From Stenotrophomonas maltophilia (GTDB lineage: Bacteria > Pseudomonadota > Gammaproteobacteria > Xanthomonadales > Xanthomonadaceae): 48,705 nt of DNA. This document shows positions 1 to 7,489 of this stretch, piece after piece. A program made the position numbers and the translations under genes. Below the pieces are notes generated by a model that made no database searches, was not told the origin of the DNA, and worked only from the letters and a program-made list of their open reading frames with translations. Each line of letters starts with the position of its first letter. Position 1 is the stretch's first letter. The stretch spans positions 1-48,705 of the forward strand of contig NZ_SRHZ01000041.1 in NCBI RefSeq assembly GCF_004684085.1, given 5' to 3'.

Positions 1-73
1 GCAAGTACGTCCCTGTAAGCTCGATGGCGCCATCCATGGCGCCAACGCCCCTGCACGGCCCACCCGCCCCGCC
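1..73 (+). repeat. 73-bp stem-loop repeat, copy A
   Basis: This copy begins at the first base of the window. Its first 23 bases are identical to those of an inverted copy at 258-330. It contains a hairpin with arms GGCGCC and GGCGCC around the loop ATCCAT, followed by a C-rich tail. It does not carry the GTAG end of the REP elements found elsewhere in the window, so it is a different family. It may continue upstream of the window. Confidence 0.7.
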
Positions 74-143
74 TCTGACAGGTTCCGGCGTGCGGCCAGC
101 CACGGAGTGAAGAAGGAAAGGCAGAAGCGGGTCGCTTCGCTCG

Positions 144-167
144 GAGCCGAGCATGGCTCGGCTCTAC
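144..167 (-). repeat. GTAG-type REP palindrome (SMAG-like)
   Basis: A near-perfect palindrome whose arms are GAGCCGAGC and GCTCGGCTC around a short AT loop. It ends in CTAC, so on the minus strand it begins with GTAG, the hallmark of S. maltophilia SMAG REP elements. Confidence 0.75.
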
Positions 168-210
168 AGAGGATTCATCGACCGGAAAATTTCCTTCCCC
201 GGACGAATTC

Positions 211-234
211 ATCCACGCATGGCGTGGATCTACC
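211..234 (-). repeat. GTAG-type REP palindrome (SMAG-like)
   Basis: Palindrome with ATCCACGC and GCGTGGAT arms, ending CTACC on the plus strand. It has the same stem subtype as the copies at 4185-4207, 4278-4300 and 23446-23469. Confidence 0.75.
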
Positions 235-257
235 GGACGTGCCGGGAGAGTGTCGAA

Positions 258-330
258 GGCGGGGAGGGGTGAGGTTGCGGGGGCGTGAGCCGCATGGATG
301 CGGCGACCGAGCTTACAGGGACGTACTTGC
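258..330 (-). repeat. 73-bp stem-loop repeat, inverted copy
   Basis: Read on the minus strand this is exactly 73 bases and matches the copy at 1-73. The first 23 bases are identical and the loop ATCCAT is conserved. The stem arms are GCCGC and GCGGC instead of GCGCC and GGCGC, so base changes on one arm are matched on the other. The C-rich tail is present. Confidence 0.7.
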
Positions 331-361
331 AGCGCCCCCCGCAATCTCACCCCTCCCCGCC
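331..361 (+). repeat. Partial copy of the 73-bp repeat (tail only)
   Basis: This segment follows the inverted copy directly and repeats only its C-rich 3' tail, in the opposite orientation. 258-283 can therefore pair with 335-361. The rest of 1-443 holds two REP palindromes, and I see no protein-coding gene in it. Confidence 0.6.
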
Positions 362-443
362 AACCCCTCAACCCAACCTTTGCTCTGGAAGTTGCTCCAG
401 CTCCAGCGGGTGCAGGGCCGCAGGCCCTGCAATGCAAAACCCC

Positions 444-1871
444 TTACTTCCCGCGCAGACGGCTGTGCCTGAAGCCGTAGCAGAAATAGATCACGAAGCC
501 GACGAACGTCCACACACCCATCAGCATCCAGTTGTGCATCGTCATCGCCGACAACAGCGCCAGGCAGCTCAGCACGCCCAGGCTGCAGATCAGCCACGCC
601 ATCGGCATGCGGAACGGGCGCGGCAGGTCCGGCTGGGTGCGGCGCAGGATCAGCACGCCAGCACATACCGCCGCGAACGCGATCAGCGTGCCCATCGAGG
701 TCAGCTCGCCCAGGATGTCCAGCGGGAACAGCGCCGCCAGCAGCGCGATGCCGATGCCGGTGATCACGGTGTTGATGTGCGGTGTGCGGTACTTCGGGTG
801 GATCTTGGTGAACACCGGCGGCAGCAGGCCGTCGCGACCCATGATCATGAAGATGCGCGGCTGGCCGATGATCATCACCAGCACCACCGAAGACAAGCCG
901 ACCAGTGCGCCGACCTCGACCACCCAGCGCAGCCAACCCAGCTGCGGATGCGCCGCCACCGCAGTCACCACCGGCTCGTCGGTACCCAGCAGCTGGTACG
1001 GCACCAGACCGGTCATCACCGCGGCCATCGCGATGTACAGCACCGTGCAGATCACCAGCGACAGCATCATGCCGAACGGCATGTCGCGCTGCGGATTCTT
1101 CGATTCCTGCGCCGCCACCGACACCGCCTCGAAGCCGATATAGGCGAAGAACACCATCGCCGCACCGCGCAGCACGCCTTCCATGCCGTACTTGCCGGGG
1201 CCTTCGTTGGCCGGGATGAACGGGGTCCAGTTGCTGGTGTCCACGTACTTCCAGCCGACCACGATGACCAGCACGATCAGGCCGGTCTTGAGCACGACCA
1301 TCGCCATGTTCATCGCCGAGGACTTGCTGATGCCGACGTAGCACAGCCAGGTCAGCAGCAGCACCAGGGCGGCGGCCGGCAGGTTGGCGATCGCGCCGGT
1401 CGGGCGCAGCTGTGCGTCCAGTGGGGCGCTGACCAGTGCGGATGGTAGATGGATGTCGAACTGGCTGAGCAGGCTGAGGAAATAGCCGGTCCAGCTGACC
1501 GCGACCGCCGAGGCGGAGACGCCGTATTCGAGCACCAGCATCCAGCCGATGAACCAGGCCGAGAGCTCGCCGAAGGTGGCGTAGGTGTAGGTGTAGGCGC
1601 TGCCGGAGACCGGCACCATCGACGCGAACTCGGCATAGGCCAGCGCGCAGAAGGCGCAGCAGATGGCGGCCAGCACGAACGACAGCATGATGGCCGGGCC
1701 GGCATGGTTGGCGGCGGCCTGGCCGGTGATGACGAAGATGCCGCCGCCGATCACCGCGCCGATACCGAGAGCAGTCAGGCCCCAGGGGCCGAGGTGGCGG
1801 CGCAGGCTCAGGCCGTTGGCGTCTTCATGGGCGGCATGCGGGTGCTTGGTGGCCCACAGTTGCTTGAACAT
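444..1871 (-). CDS. APC-family amino acid permease (cationic amino acid transporter type)
   Basis: This is a 475-residue inner-membrane transporter of the amino acid-polyamine-organocation superfamily, YhdG/CAT-like group, expected to import amino acids with 12 or more membrane helices. The first helix carries GIGAVIGGGIFV, the consensus glycine-rich substrate-binding loop of the family. It is followed by the conserved HAGPAIMLSF and YAEFASMVPVSGSAY segments. I placed the start at the ATG at 1871 (MFKQLWATK), because the reading frame upstream offers only a TTG and adds an unconserved basic stretch. Neither start has a clear ribosome binding site. The next gene upstream on the same strand is a close paralogue 82 bp away, which suggests tandem duplication and possibly co-transcription. 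The substrate cannot be told from sequence. Confidence 0.9.
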   Translation of the reverse strand: MFKQLWATKHPHAAHEDANGLSLRRHLGPWGLTALGIGAVIGGGIFVITGQAAANHAGPAIMLSFVLAAICCAFCALAYAEFASMVPVSGSAYTYTYATFGELSAWFIGWMLVLEYGVSASAVAVSWTGYFLSLLSQFDIHLPSALVSAPLDAQLRPTGAIANLPAAALVLLLTWLCYVGISKSSAMNMAMVVLKTGLIVLVIVVGWKYVDTSNWTPFIPANEGPGKYGMEGVLRGAAMVFFAYIGFEAVSVAAQESKNPQRDMPFGMMLSLVICTVLYIAMAAVMTGLVPYQLLGTDEPVVTAVAAHPQLGWLRWVVEVGALVGLSSVVLVMIIGQPRIFMIMGRDGLLPPVFTKIHPKYRTPHINTVITGIGIALLAALFPLDILGELTSMGTLIAFAAVCAGVLILRRTQPDLPRPFRMPMAWLICSLGVLSCLALLSAMTMHNWMLMGVWTFVGFVIYFCYGFRHSRLRGK

Positions 1872-1953
1872 GTGTGGTGGTCTTGTCAAAGCGCGCCGCA
1901 AGGGGCGCGCAGGGAAAACGGACGGGCCGGCGCGAGGCCGGCCCGTAGGCGGA

Positions 1954-3429
1954 TCAGGGCGACTTGGCCAGTTTGCTGTTGCGGATGCCGTAACCCAGGT
2001 AGATCAGCAGGCCGAGCAGGGTCCAGCCAACGAACAGATGCCAGTGCACCACGAACGCCTGCCAGAACAGGAACAGGCAGGTGGCCGCACCCAGCGGGCA
2101 GATGATCCACACGGCCGGCACACGGAACGGGCGGTGCAGTTCCGGGCGGCTGTAACGCAGCACCAGCACGCCGATGCAGACCGTGGCGAAAGCCAGCAGG
2201 GTGCCCATCGACACCAGTTCGCCCAGCACGTTCAGCGGCACCATGCCGGCCAGTGCGGCGGCGATCACGCCGACCACGATGGTGGCGACGTACGGTGTAC
2301 GGAAGCGCGCGTGGACCTTGCCGAAGAACTTCGGCAGCAGGCCGTCGCGGGAAATGGTGTAGGCGATGCGGGTCTGGCCCATCATCATCACCAGCACCAC
2401 CGAGGACAGGCCGGCGATGGCGCCGATCTCGACCAGGGTCTTCAGCCAGGACAGGGTCGGGTAGGGCTCCAGCGCAGTGGCCACCGGCTTGTCGGTGCCC
2501 AGCAGGTGGTACGGCATCATGCCGGTCAGCACCGCACAGACGATGATGTAGACGATGGTGCACACGGCCAGCGAGCCGAGCAGGCCGATCGGCATGTTGC
2601 GCTGCGGGTCCTTGGTCTCGCCGGCGGCGGTGGAGACCGCATCGAAGCCGATGTAGGCGAAGAACACGATGGTGGCTGCGCGGAACACGCCGCTCCAGCC
2701 GAATTCACCAGGCACGCCGGTGTTTTCCGGGATGAACGGCTGCCAGTTGGCCGGGTCGATGTGCGCCGCGCCGATGCCGATGAACAGGCAGATGACGGTG
2801 ACCTTGATCGCCACGATGATGGCGTTGACGAAGGCCGACTGGGTCACACCCACGTACAGCAGGCCGGACACCGCCGCCACGATCAGCACCGCCGGCAGGT
2901 TGAACAGCTTGCCGGAGGCGATGAACTCGCTGCCGGTCCAGGCAATGGGAGCTGCGCTGAGTGCATCCGGGAACGGCATGTGCAGCGTGGTGGTGATGAA
3001 GCTGATCAGATATGCCGACCAGCCCACCGCGACCGAGGCCGAGGCAAACAGGTACTCCAGCACCAGGCACCAGCCGATGAACCAGGCCATGCCTTCGCCG
3101 AGGGTGGCGTAGGAATAGGAGTAGGCACTGCCGGAAACCGGCATCATCGCCGCGAACTCGGCGTAGCACAGGCCCGCCAGGGCGCAGGCGAAACCGGCGA
3201 TCACGAACGACAGCATCACTGCCGGGCCGGCGTGGTTGGCTGCGGCCTGGCCGGTCAGCACGAAGATACCAGCGCCGATCACCGCACCCACGCCAAGCAG
3301 GATGAGGTGTTTAGCCGTGAGGGTCCGTTTCAACGTGGCTTCGCCGTCCAGGCTGCCTTCGATGGGTTCGCCGGCATCGACGTGCCCGGCCGGCTGGACC
3401 GGCTTGACCCTCAACAGAGCTTTCAGCAT
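1954..3429 (-). CDS. APC-family amino acid permease (paralogue of the neighbour)
   Basis: A 491-residue inner-membrane permease closely related to the downstream gene. The N-terminal helix reads GVGAVIGAGIFVLTGQAAANHAG, split by the usual glycine-rich break, and the second and third helices keep YAEFAAMMPVSGSAYSYSYA. Unlike its partner it has an N-terminal cytoplasmic extension of about 45 residues with several acidic residues. The start at 3429 (MLKALLRVK) is supported by AGGAAG nine bases upstream. The reading frame runs further upstream, but that extension is low-complexity and unsupported. A shared promoter would lie in the roughly 180 bp between this gene and the divergent Nudix gene. 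The substrate is unknown; a basic amino acid is a guess from the family. Confidence 0.9.
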   Translation of the reverse strand: MLKALLRVKPVQPAGHVDAGEPIEGSLDGEATLKRTLTAKHLILLGVGAVIGAGIFVLTGQAAANHAGPAVMLSFVIAGFACALAGLCYAEFAAMMPVSGSAYSYSYATLGEGMAWFIGWCLVLEYLFASASVAVGWSAYLISFITTTLHMPFPDALSAAPIAWTGSEFIASGKLFNLPAVLIVAAVSGLLYVGVTQSAFVNAIIVAIKVTVICLFIGIGAAHIDPANWQPFIPENTGVPGEFGWSGVFRAATIVFFAYIGFDAVSTAAGETKDPQRNMPIGLLGSLAVCTIVYIIVCAVLTGMMPYHLLGTDKPVATALEPYPTLSWLKTLVEIGAIAGLSSVVLVMMMGQTRIAYTISRDGLLPKFFGKVHARFRTPYVATIVVGVIAAALAGMVPLNVLGELVSMGTLLAFATVCIGVLVLRYSRPELHRPFRVPAVWIICPLGAATCLFLFWQAFVVHWHLFVGWTLLGLLIYLGYGIRNSKLAKSP

Positions 3430-3607
3430 GCAGTACTTCCTAGTGATCGGATTGGGTGGGCCGCCGATACGTTGCCGGCAACCCTGGAATGGTGAAGGCC
3501 GCGCGAACGGCCCGCTGTACCTTAGCCAAAGCTGAAGCCAACGCACAAGCGCAATCGCAACAATGAACGGCGATAATGAGCAGTATTTTTCGAAACGCCG
3601 CCCATTC

Positions 3608-4177
3608 ATGCGCCAGACCGCCGAAACCCTTGCCGTGCTTGACGATTGCCTGAGTGCCCTGCTGCGGGACTATGCCTGCCGTGAGCCCGCTCACGACGCA
3701 CTGGCTGCCGAATTCGGCACATTGCTGGACGATCCGGAAGATCCGTTCCGGCGTGAACGGCTGGCTGGCCACTTCACCGCCAGCTGCTGGCTGGTCAGTG
3801 CCGATGGCCAACGCCTGCTGCTGACCCACCACCGCAAGCTGCAGCGCTGGCTGCAGCTGGGCGGCCACGCCGACGGCGACCGCGACCTGGCCCGGGTGGC
3901 GCTGAAGGAGGCCGAAGAGGAGTCGGGCCTGGGCGGGCTGGTGCTGGAAGACCCGGCCATCTTCGATCTGGACAAGCACTGGATTCCGGAGCGCAAGGAC
4001 GTGCCGGGGCACTGGCACTACGACGTGCGTTTCGTGATCCGGGCACTGGGTGGCGAGGCCTTCGTGCTCAGCGAAGAATCGCTGGAGCTGGCCTGGCGGC
4101 CGGTGACCGAGGTCGCGGCCGATCCGGAATCGGACGAATCGATGCAGCGCATGGCGCGCCGGTGGTTGGCGCGTTGA
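3608..4177 (+). CDS. Nudix hydrolase
   Basis: A 189-residue cytoplasmic enzyme of the Nudix superfamily, which cleaves a nucleoside diphosphate linked to another group. The Nudix box is visible as GGHADGDRDL followed by KEAEEESGL. It keeps the metal-binding EAxEEE core, but the first conserved Glu is Arg and the box Arg is Lys, as in a common bacterial subgroup. The family occurs in many pathways, so the substrate is open. An in-frame ATG at 3563 would add 15 residues; neither start has a good ribosome binding site. I prefer 3608 because the N-terminal helix MRQTAETLAVLDD looks like a natural beginning. It is divergent from the permease pair and convergent with serA, with a REP pair between. 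Confidence 0.85.
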   Translation: MRQTAETLAVLDDCLSALLRDYACREPAHDALAAEFGTLLDDPEDPFRRERLAGHFTASCWLVSADGQRLLLTHHRKLQRWLQLGGHADGDRDLARVALKEAEEESGLGGLVLEDPAIFDLDKHWIPERKDVPGHWHYDVRFVIRALGGEAFVLSEESLELAWRPVTEVAADPESDESMQRMARRWLAR

Positions 4178-4184
4178 AAAACGC

Positions 4185-4207
4185 ATCCACGCATGGCGTG
4201 GATCTAC
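4185..4207 (-). repeat. GTAG-type REP palindrome (SMAG-like)
   Basis: Arms ATCCACGC and GCGTGGAT, ending CTAC. It lies eight bases after the Nudix stop codon and is followed by a second REP in the opposite orientation, so the pair sits in the convergent Nudix/serA junction. Confidence 0.75.
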
Positions 4208-4277
4208 TGGCATTGCGGCCATCTGGACATTGCGTCATCTACGCGCGGCATGGATCTACCGGGCGCGCGATCTCCTG

Positions 4278-4300
4278 GTAGATCCACGCCATGCGTGGAT
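4278..4300 (+). repeat. GTAG-type REP palindrome (SMAG-like)
   Basis: Starts GTAGATCCACGCC and closes with the complementary arm GCGTGGAT. It forms an inverted pair with 4185-4207 just beyond the serA stop and could act as a transcription end for both genes. Confidence 0.75.
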
Positions 4301-4317
4301 GGCGTGGTGCCCTTTTA

Positions 4318-5559
4318 TCAATACAGAATGCGCGTGCGCAGCGTGCCCGCAATCGCGGCCAGCTCGTCGCGCACGGCGGCGGCCTGTGCCTCGCTGGCGG
4401 TGATGTCGATCACCACGTAGCCCACCTTCGGGTCGGTGCGCAGGAACTGGCCGTCGATGTTGACGTTGTGGCGCGAGAAGATCTCGTTGACCTTGGAGAG
4501 CACGCCCGGCACGTTCTGATGGATGTGCAGCAGGCGCAGGCTGTCGGCGTGCTCGGGCAGGGTCACTTCCGGGAAGTTGACCGCTGACAGGGTGCTGCCG
4601 TTGTCGCTGTAGCGCACCAGCTTGGCCGCCACTTCGATGCCGATGTTGTCCTGTGCTTCCAGCGTGCTGCCGCCCACGTGCGGGGTGAGGATGACGTTGT
4701 CGTGGCGGGTCAGCGGCGATTCGAAGATATCGCCATTGCCCTTCGGCTCGACCGGGAAAACGTCCAGCGCAGCGCCGCCGAGATGGCCGCTGGCCAGCGC
4801 GGCGTCCAGCGCATCGATGTCGACCACGGTGCCGCGCGCGGCGTTGATCAGGTGCGCGCCCTTGCGCATCTTCGCCAGCTCGGTGCTGCCGATCATCCAT
4901 TGCGTGGACGGGGTCTCCGGCACATGCAGGGTGACGATGTCGGCGCGTGCCAGCAGGTCATCCAGGCTGGCCGCTGCACGGGCATTGCCCAGCGACAGCT
5001 TGGTTTCCACGTCGTGGAAGATCACCTGCATGCCCAGCGATTCGGCCAGTACGCCCACCTGGGTGCCGATATGGCCGTAGCCGATGATGCCCAGCACCTT
5101 GCCGCGCACCTCATGGCTGCCGCTGGCCGACTTCGACCAGCCGCCGCGATGGCATTCGGCGTTCTTCTGCGGAATGCCGCGGGTCAGCATGATCGCTTCG
5201 GCGATCACCAGCTCGGCCACGCTGCGGGTGTTGGAGTAGGGCGCGTTGAACACCGGGATGCCGGCCAGCTCGGCCGCGTCCAGGTCGACCTGGTTGGTGC
5301 CGATGCAGAAGCAGCCCACCGCGATCAGGCGCTTGGCTTCGGCCAGCACCTCGGCACTGAGCTGGGTGCGCGAACGGATGCCGACAATGTGCGCCTCGGC
5401 GATGCGCGCCTTCAGTTCGTCCTCGGGCAGTGCCTTGGTATGGGCTTCGATCTGGCTGTAGCCGGCGGCGCTGAATACCTCCACGGCGGTCTGGCTGACC
5501 CCCTCCAGCAACAGCACGCGGATATCCTGCTTCGGGAACGAGGTCTTCTTCGGCGACAT
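4318..5559 (-). CDS. serA: D-3-phosphoglycerate dehydrogenase
   Basis: A 413-residue cytoplasmic enzyme that oxidises 3-phosphoglycerate to 3-phosphohydroxypyruvate with NAD, the first step of serine synthesis. The length and the C-terminal ACT domain (about residues 340-413, starting near LLHIHQNVPGVLSKVN) match the short E. coli type, whose ACT domain binds serine for feedback inhibition. The Rossmann motif GIIGYGHIGTQVG and the catalytic segments RGTVVD and PHVGGST are present. The start at 5559 (MSPKKTSF) is chosen by similarity to the family N-terminus; the frame continues upstream without support. The reaction is thermodynamically unfavourable and in pseudomonads is pulled by a 2-hydroxyglutarate dehydrogenase. 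The divergent neighbour here is of that type. Confidence 0.95.
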   Translation of the reverse strand: MSPKKTSFPKQDIRVLLLEGVSQTAVEVFSAAGYSQIEAHTKALPEDELKARIAEAHIVGIRSRTQLSAEVLAEAKRLIAVGCFCIGTNQVDLDAAELAGIPVFNAPYSNTRSVAELVIAEAIMLTRGIPQKNAECHRGGWSKSASGSHEVRGKVLGIIGYGHIGTQVGVLAESLGMQVIFHDVETKLSLGNARAAASLDDLLARADIVTLHVPETPSTQWMIGSTELAKMRKGAHLINAARGTVVDIDALDAALASGHLGGAALDVFPVEPKGNGDIFESPLTRHDNVILTPHVGGSTLEAQDNIGIEVAAKLVRYSDNGSTLSAVNFPEVTLPEHADSLRLLHIHQNVPGVLSKVNEIFSRHNVNIDGQFLRTDPKVGYVVIDITASEAQAAAVRDELAAIAGTLRTRILY

Positions 5560-5728
5560 GGGGCAACACGGCCAGTGGGACAGGGGCTGACCACTATGCC
5601 AGATCGAAGTGCCCATGGTGCAGTGCGCAATTGGTTGCATCCGTAGCTATCTGCTGCGGCGTGGGGCTGGACGCTGGCGCGTGCCGCTGGCACGCTTGCC
5701 CGTTCTTCACGCACCGCGCTGGACCGTC

Positions 5729-7117
5729 ATGACCGATTCCCGCATTGCCTCGCTGCTGCAGGCCTGTCCCTGCCTGAAGCTGAAGACCGACCCGGCCGAC
5801 CTGGAGCATTACGGGCGCGACTGGACCCGGCGCTGGACGCCGGCGCCGCTGGCGATCGCACTGCCGGCCACGGTCGAGGAGGTGCAGGCGGTGATGCGCT
5901 GGAGCGCAGGCGAGGGCGTGGCCGTGGTGCCATCTGGCGGCCGTACCGGCCTTTCCGGCGGCGCGGTGGCTGCCAACGGCGAGCTGGTGCTCAGCCTGGA
6001 GCGGATGAACAAGGCGCTGGCCTACGACGCGGTCGATCGCACCCTGGTGGTGCAGGCGGGCATGCCGCTGGAAGCCGTGCACAACGCCGCGCTCGACCAC
6101 GGCCTGATCTACCCGGTGGATTTCGCCGCACGTGGTTCCTGCACGATCGGCGGCAACATTGCCACCAATGCCGGCGGCATCCGCGTGATCCGCTACGGCA
6201 ACACCCGCGAGTGGATCGCCGGGCTGAAGGTGGTCACCGCCAGCGGCGAGCTGCTGGAGCTCAACAAGGGCCTGATCAAGAACTCCAGCGGCTATGACTT
6301 CCGCCAGCTGCTGATCGGCTCGGAGGGCACGCTGGGCGTGATCGTCGAAGCCACGGTGAAGCTGACCGACCCGCCGCCGGCCAGCAACGTGATGCTGCTG
6401 GCACTGCCCAGCTTCGAAGTGCTGATGCAGGTGTTTGCGGCGTTCCGCGCGCGCCTGCAGCTGCAGGCCTTTGAATTCTTTACCGACCGCGCGCTGGAGC
6501 ACGTGCTGGCGCATGGCGCACAGGCGCCGTTCGATGAGGTGCATCCGTACTACGTGGTCACCGAGTTCGCCGCCAACGACGAAGCGCAGGAAGCGGCGGC
6601 GATGGCGGCCTTCGAGGACTGCATGGGCAACGGCTGGGTCAGCGACGGCGTGATCAGTGCCAGCGACGCCCAGGCCGCCCAGCTGTGGCGCCTGCGCGAA
6701 GGCATCACCGAATCGCTGGCGCGCTACAAGCCGTACAAGAACGATGTCTCGGTGCGCATCTCGTCGATGCCGGCGTTCCTGGCAGAGACCCAGGCATTGA
6801 TCGGGCAGGCCTATCCGCACTTCGACGTGGTCTGGTTCGGCCACATCGGCGACGGCAACCTGCATATCAATGTACTCAAGCCGGATGACACCAGCGACGC
6901 CGATTTCGTCACGCAATGCGAGCAGGTGACCAAGCTGCTGGCGCAGGTGCTGGCGCGCTTCGATGGCAGCATCTCGGCCGAGCACGGCATCGGCCTGGTC
7001 AAGAAGGGTTACCTGGACAGCACCCGCGGCCCGGCCGAGATCGCGCTGATGAAGGCGGTCAAACGCGCGTTCGATCCCCAAGCGCGGCTGAATCCCGGCA
7101 AGCTGTTCGACGTTTGA
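5729..7117 (+). CDS. FAD-linked D-2-hydroxyglutarate dehydrogenase (GlcD/D2HGDH family)
   Basis: A 462-residue flavoenzyme. The N-terminal FAD-binding PCMH domain includes PSGGRTGLSGGAV (about residues 70-82) and the segment GGNIATNAGG. The C-terminal cap domain carries HIGDGNLHINV and the family signature SAEHGIGLVKKGYL. Members oxidise D-2-hydroxy acids and pass electrons onward, to ETF for the 2-hydroxyglutarate enzyme. D-lactate or glycolate dehydrogenase would share these motifs. I favour D-2-hydroxyglutarate because the gene is divergent from serA with about 170 bp between, and SerA makes D-2-hydroxyglutarate as a by-product of regenerating NAD. The start at 5729 is an ATG giving MTDSRIASLL; a 40-residue upstream extension lacks homology-like features. 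Confidence 0.88.
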   Translation: MTDSRIASLLQACPCLKLKTDPADLEHYGRDWTRRWTPAPLAIALPATVEEVQAVMRWSAGEGVAVVPSGGRTGLSGGAVAANGELVLSLERMNKALAYDAVDRTLVVQAGMPLEAVHNAALDHGLIYPVDFAARGSCTIGGNIATNAGGIRVIRYGNTREWIAGLKVVTASGELLELNKGLIKNSSGYDFRQLLIGSEGTLGVIVEATVKLTDPPPASNVMLLALPSFEVLMQVFAAFRARLQLQAFEFFTDRALEHVLAHGAQAPFDEVHPYYVVTEFAANDEAQEAAAMAAFEDCMGNGWVSDGVISASDAQAAQLWRLREGITESLARYKPYKNDVSVRISSMPAFLAETQALIGQAYPHFDVVWFGHIGDGNLHINVLKPDDTSDADFVTQCEQVTKLLAQVLARFDGSISAEHGIGLVKKGYLDSTRGPAEIALMKAVKRAFDPQARLNPGKLFDV

Positions 7118-7179
7118 GCCGGGCAAATTCTTCACGCACCCGTTACGCTCCACGCTTCCTCACAACCGGCTTCGAACCG

Positions 7180-7479
7180 ATGACCCGTCCGCTTCTGCTG
7201 CTCGCCCTGCTGTCCCTGCCGCTGGCCGGCTTCGCTTCCAGCTTTGCCGGTACCTCGGCCGGCTCGGCCACCGGTGCCTCTTCCGGCTCCTCGGCCAGCA
7301 GCTCGGGCGATGACAAGATGGTGCAGGCTGCGCGCGATGATGCTGCCGCGTTCGTTGCCAGCGATGGCCAGATCCGTGGCGCCCGCCTGCAGGCCGCGCT
7401 GGTCCACCTGCGTGAGCAGAGTGCCACCGCGCAGCAGCAGAGTGACCTGGAACTGGCCCGCGCGCTGCTGGCGCGTTGA
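7180..7479 (+). CDS. Small secreted protein, DUF2388-like
   Basis: A 99-residue protein with a clear signal peptide (MTRPLLLLALLSLPLAGFAS), then a Ser/Gly/Ala-rich linker of about 25 residues, then a short helical segment containing MVQAARDDAAAFVASDGQIRGA split by usual spacing. The last part resembles the small periplasmic DUF2388 family of gammaproteobacteria, recognised from memory of the AARDDAAAFVAS-type motif. No function is known for that family. It starts 62 bp after the dehydrogenase and ends just ahead of the large secreted DUF4105 protein on the same strand, so co-transcription with that gene is plausible. Cellular location is probably periplasm. Confidence 0.75.
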   Translation: MTRPLLLLALLSLPLAGFASSFAGTSAGSATGASSGSSASSSGDDKMVQAARDDAAAFVASDGQIRGARLQAALVHLREQSATAQQQSDLELARALLAR

Positions 7480-7489
7480 TCCGGGCTGC

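Noticed and set aside
1..443. A possible insertion sequence, because of inverted repeats around 1-330.
   Set aside because: There is no transposase frame inside and no target duplication. The inverted copies belong to a short hairpin repeat family.
1663..3495. A long plus-strand frame opposite the two permeases.
   Set aside because: The translation is dominated by His, Gln, Asp and Arg, typical of antisense to a GC-rich membrane protein, and it crosses two genes.
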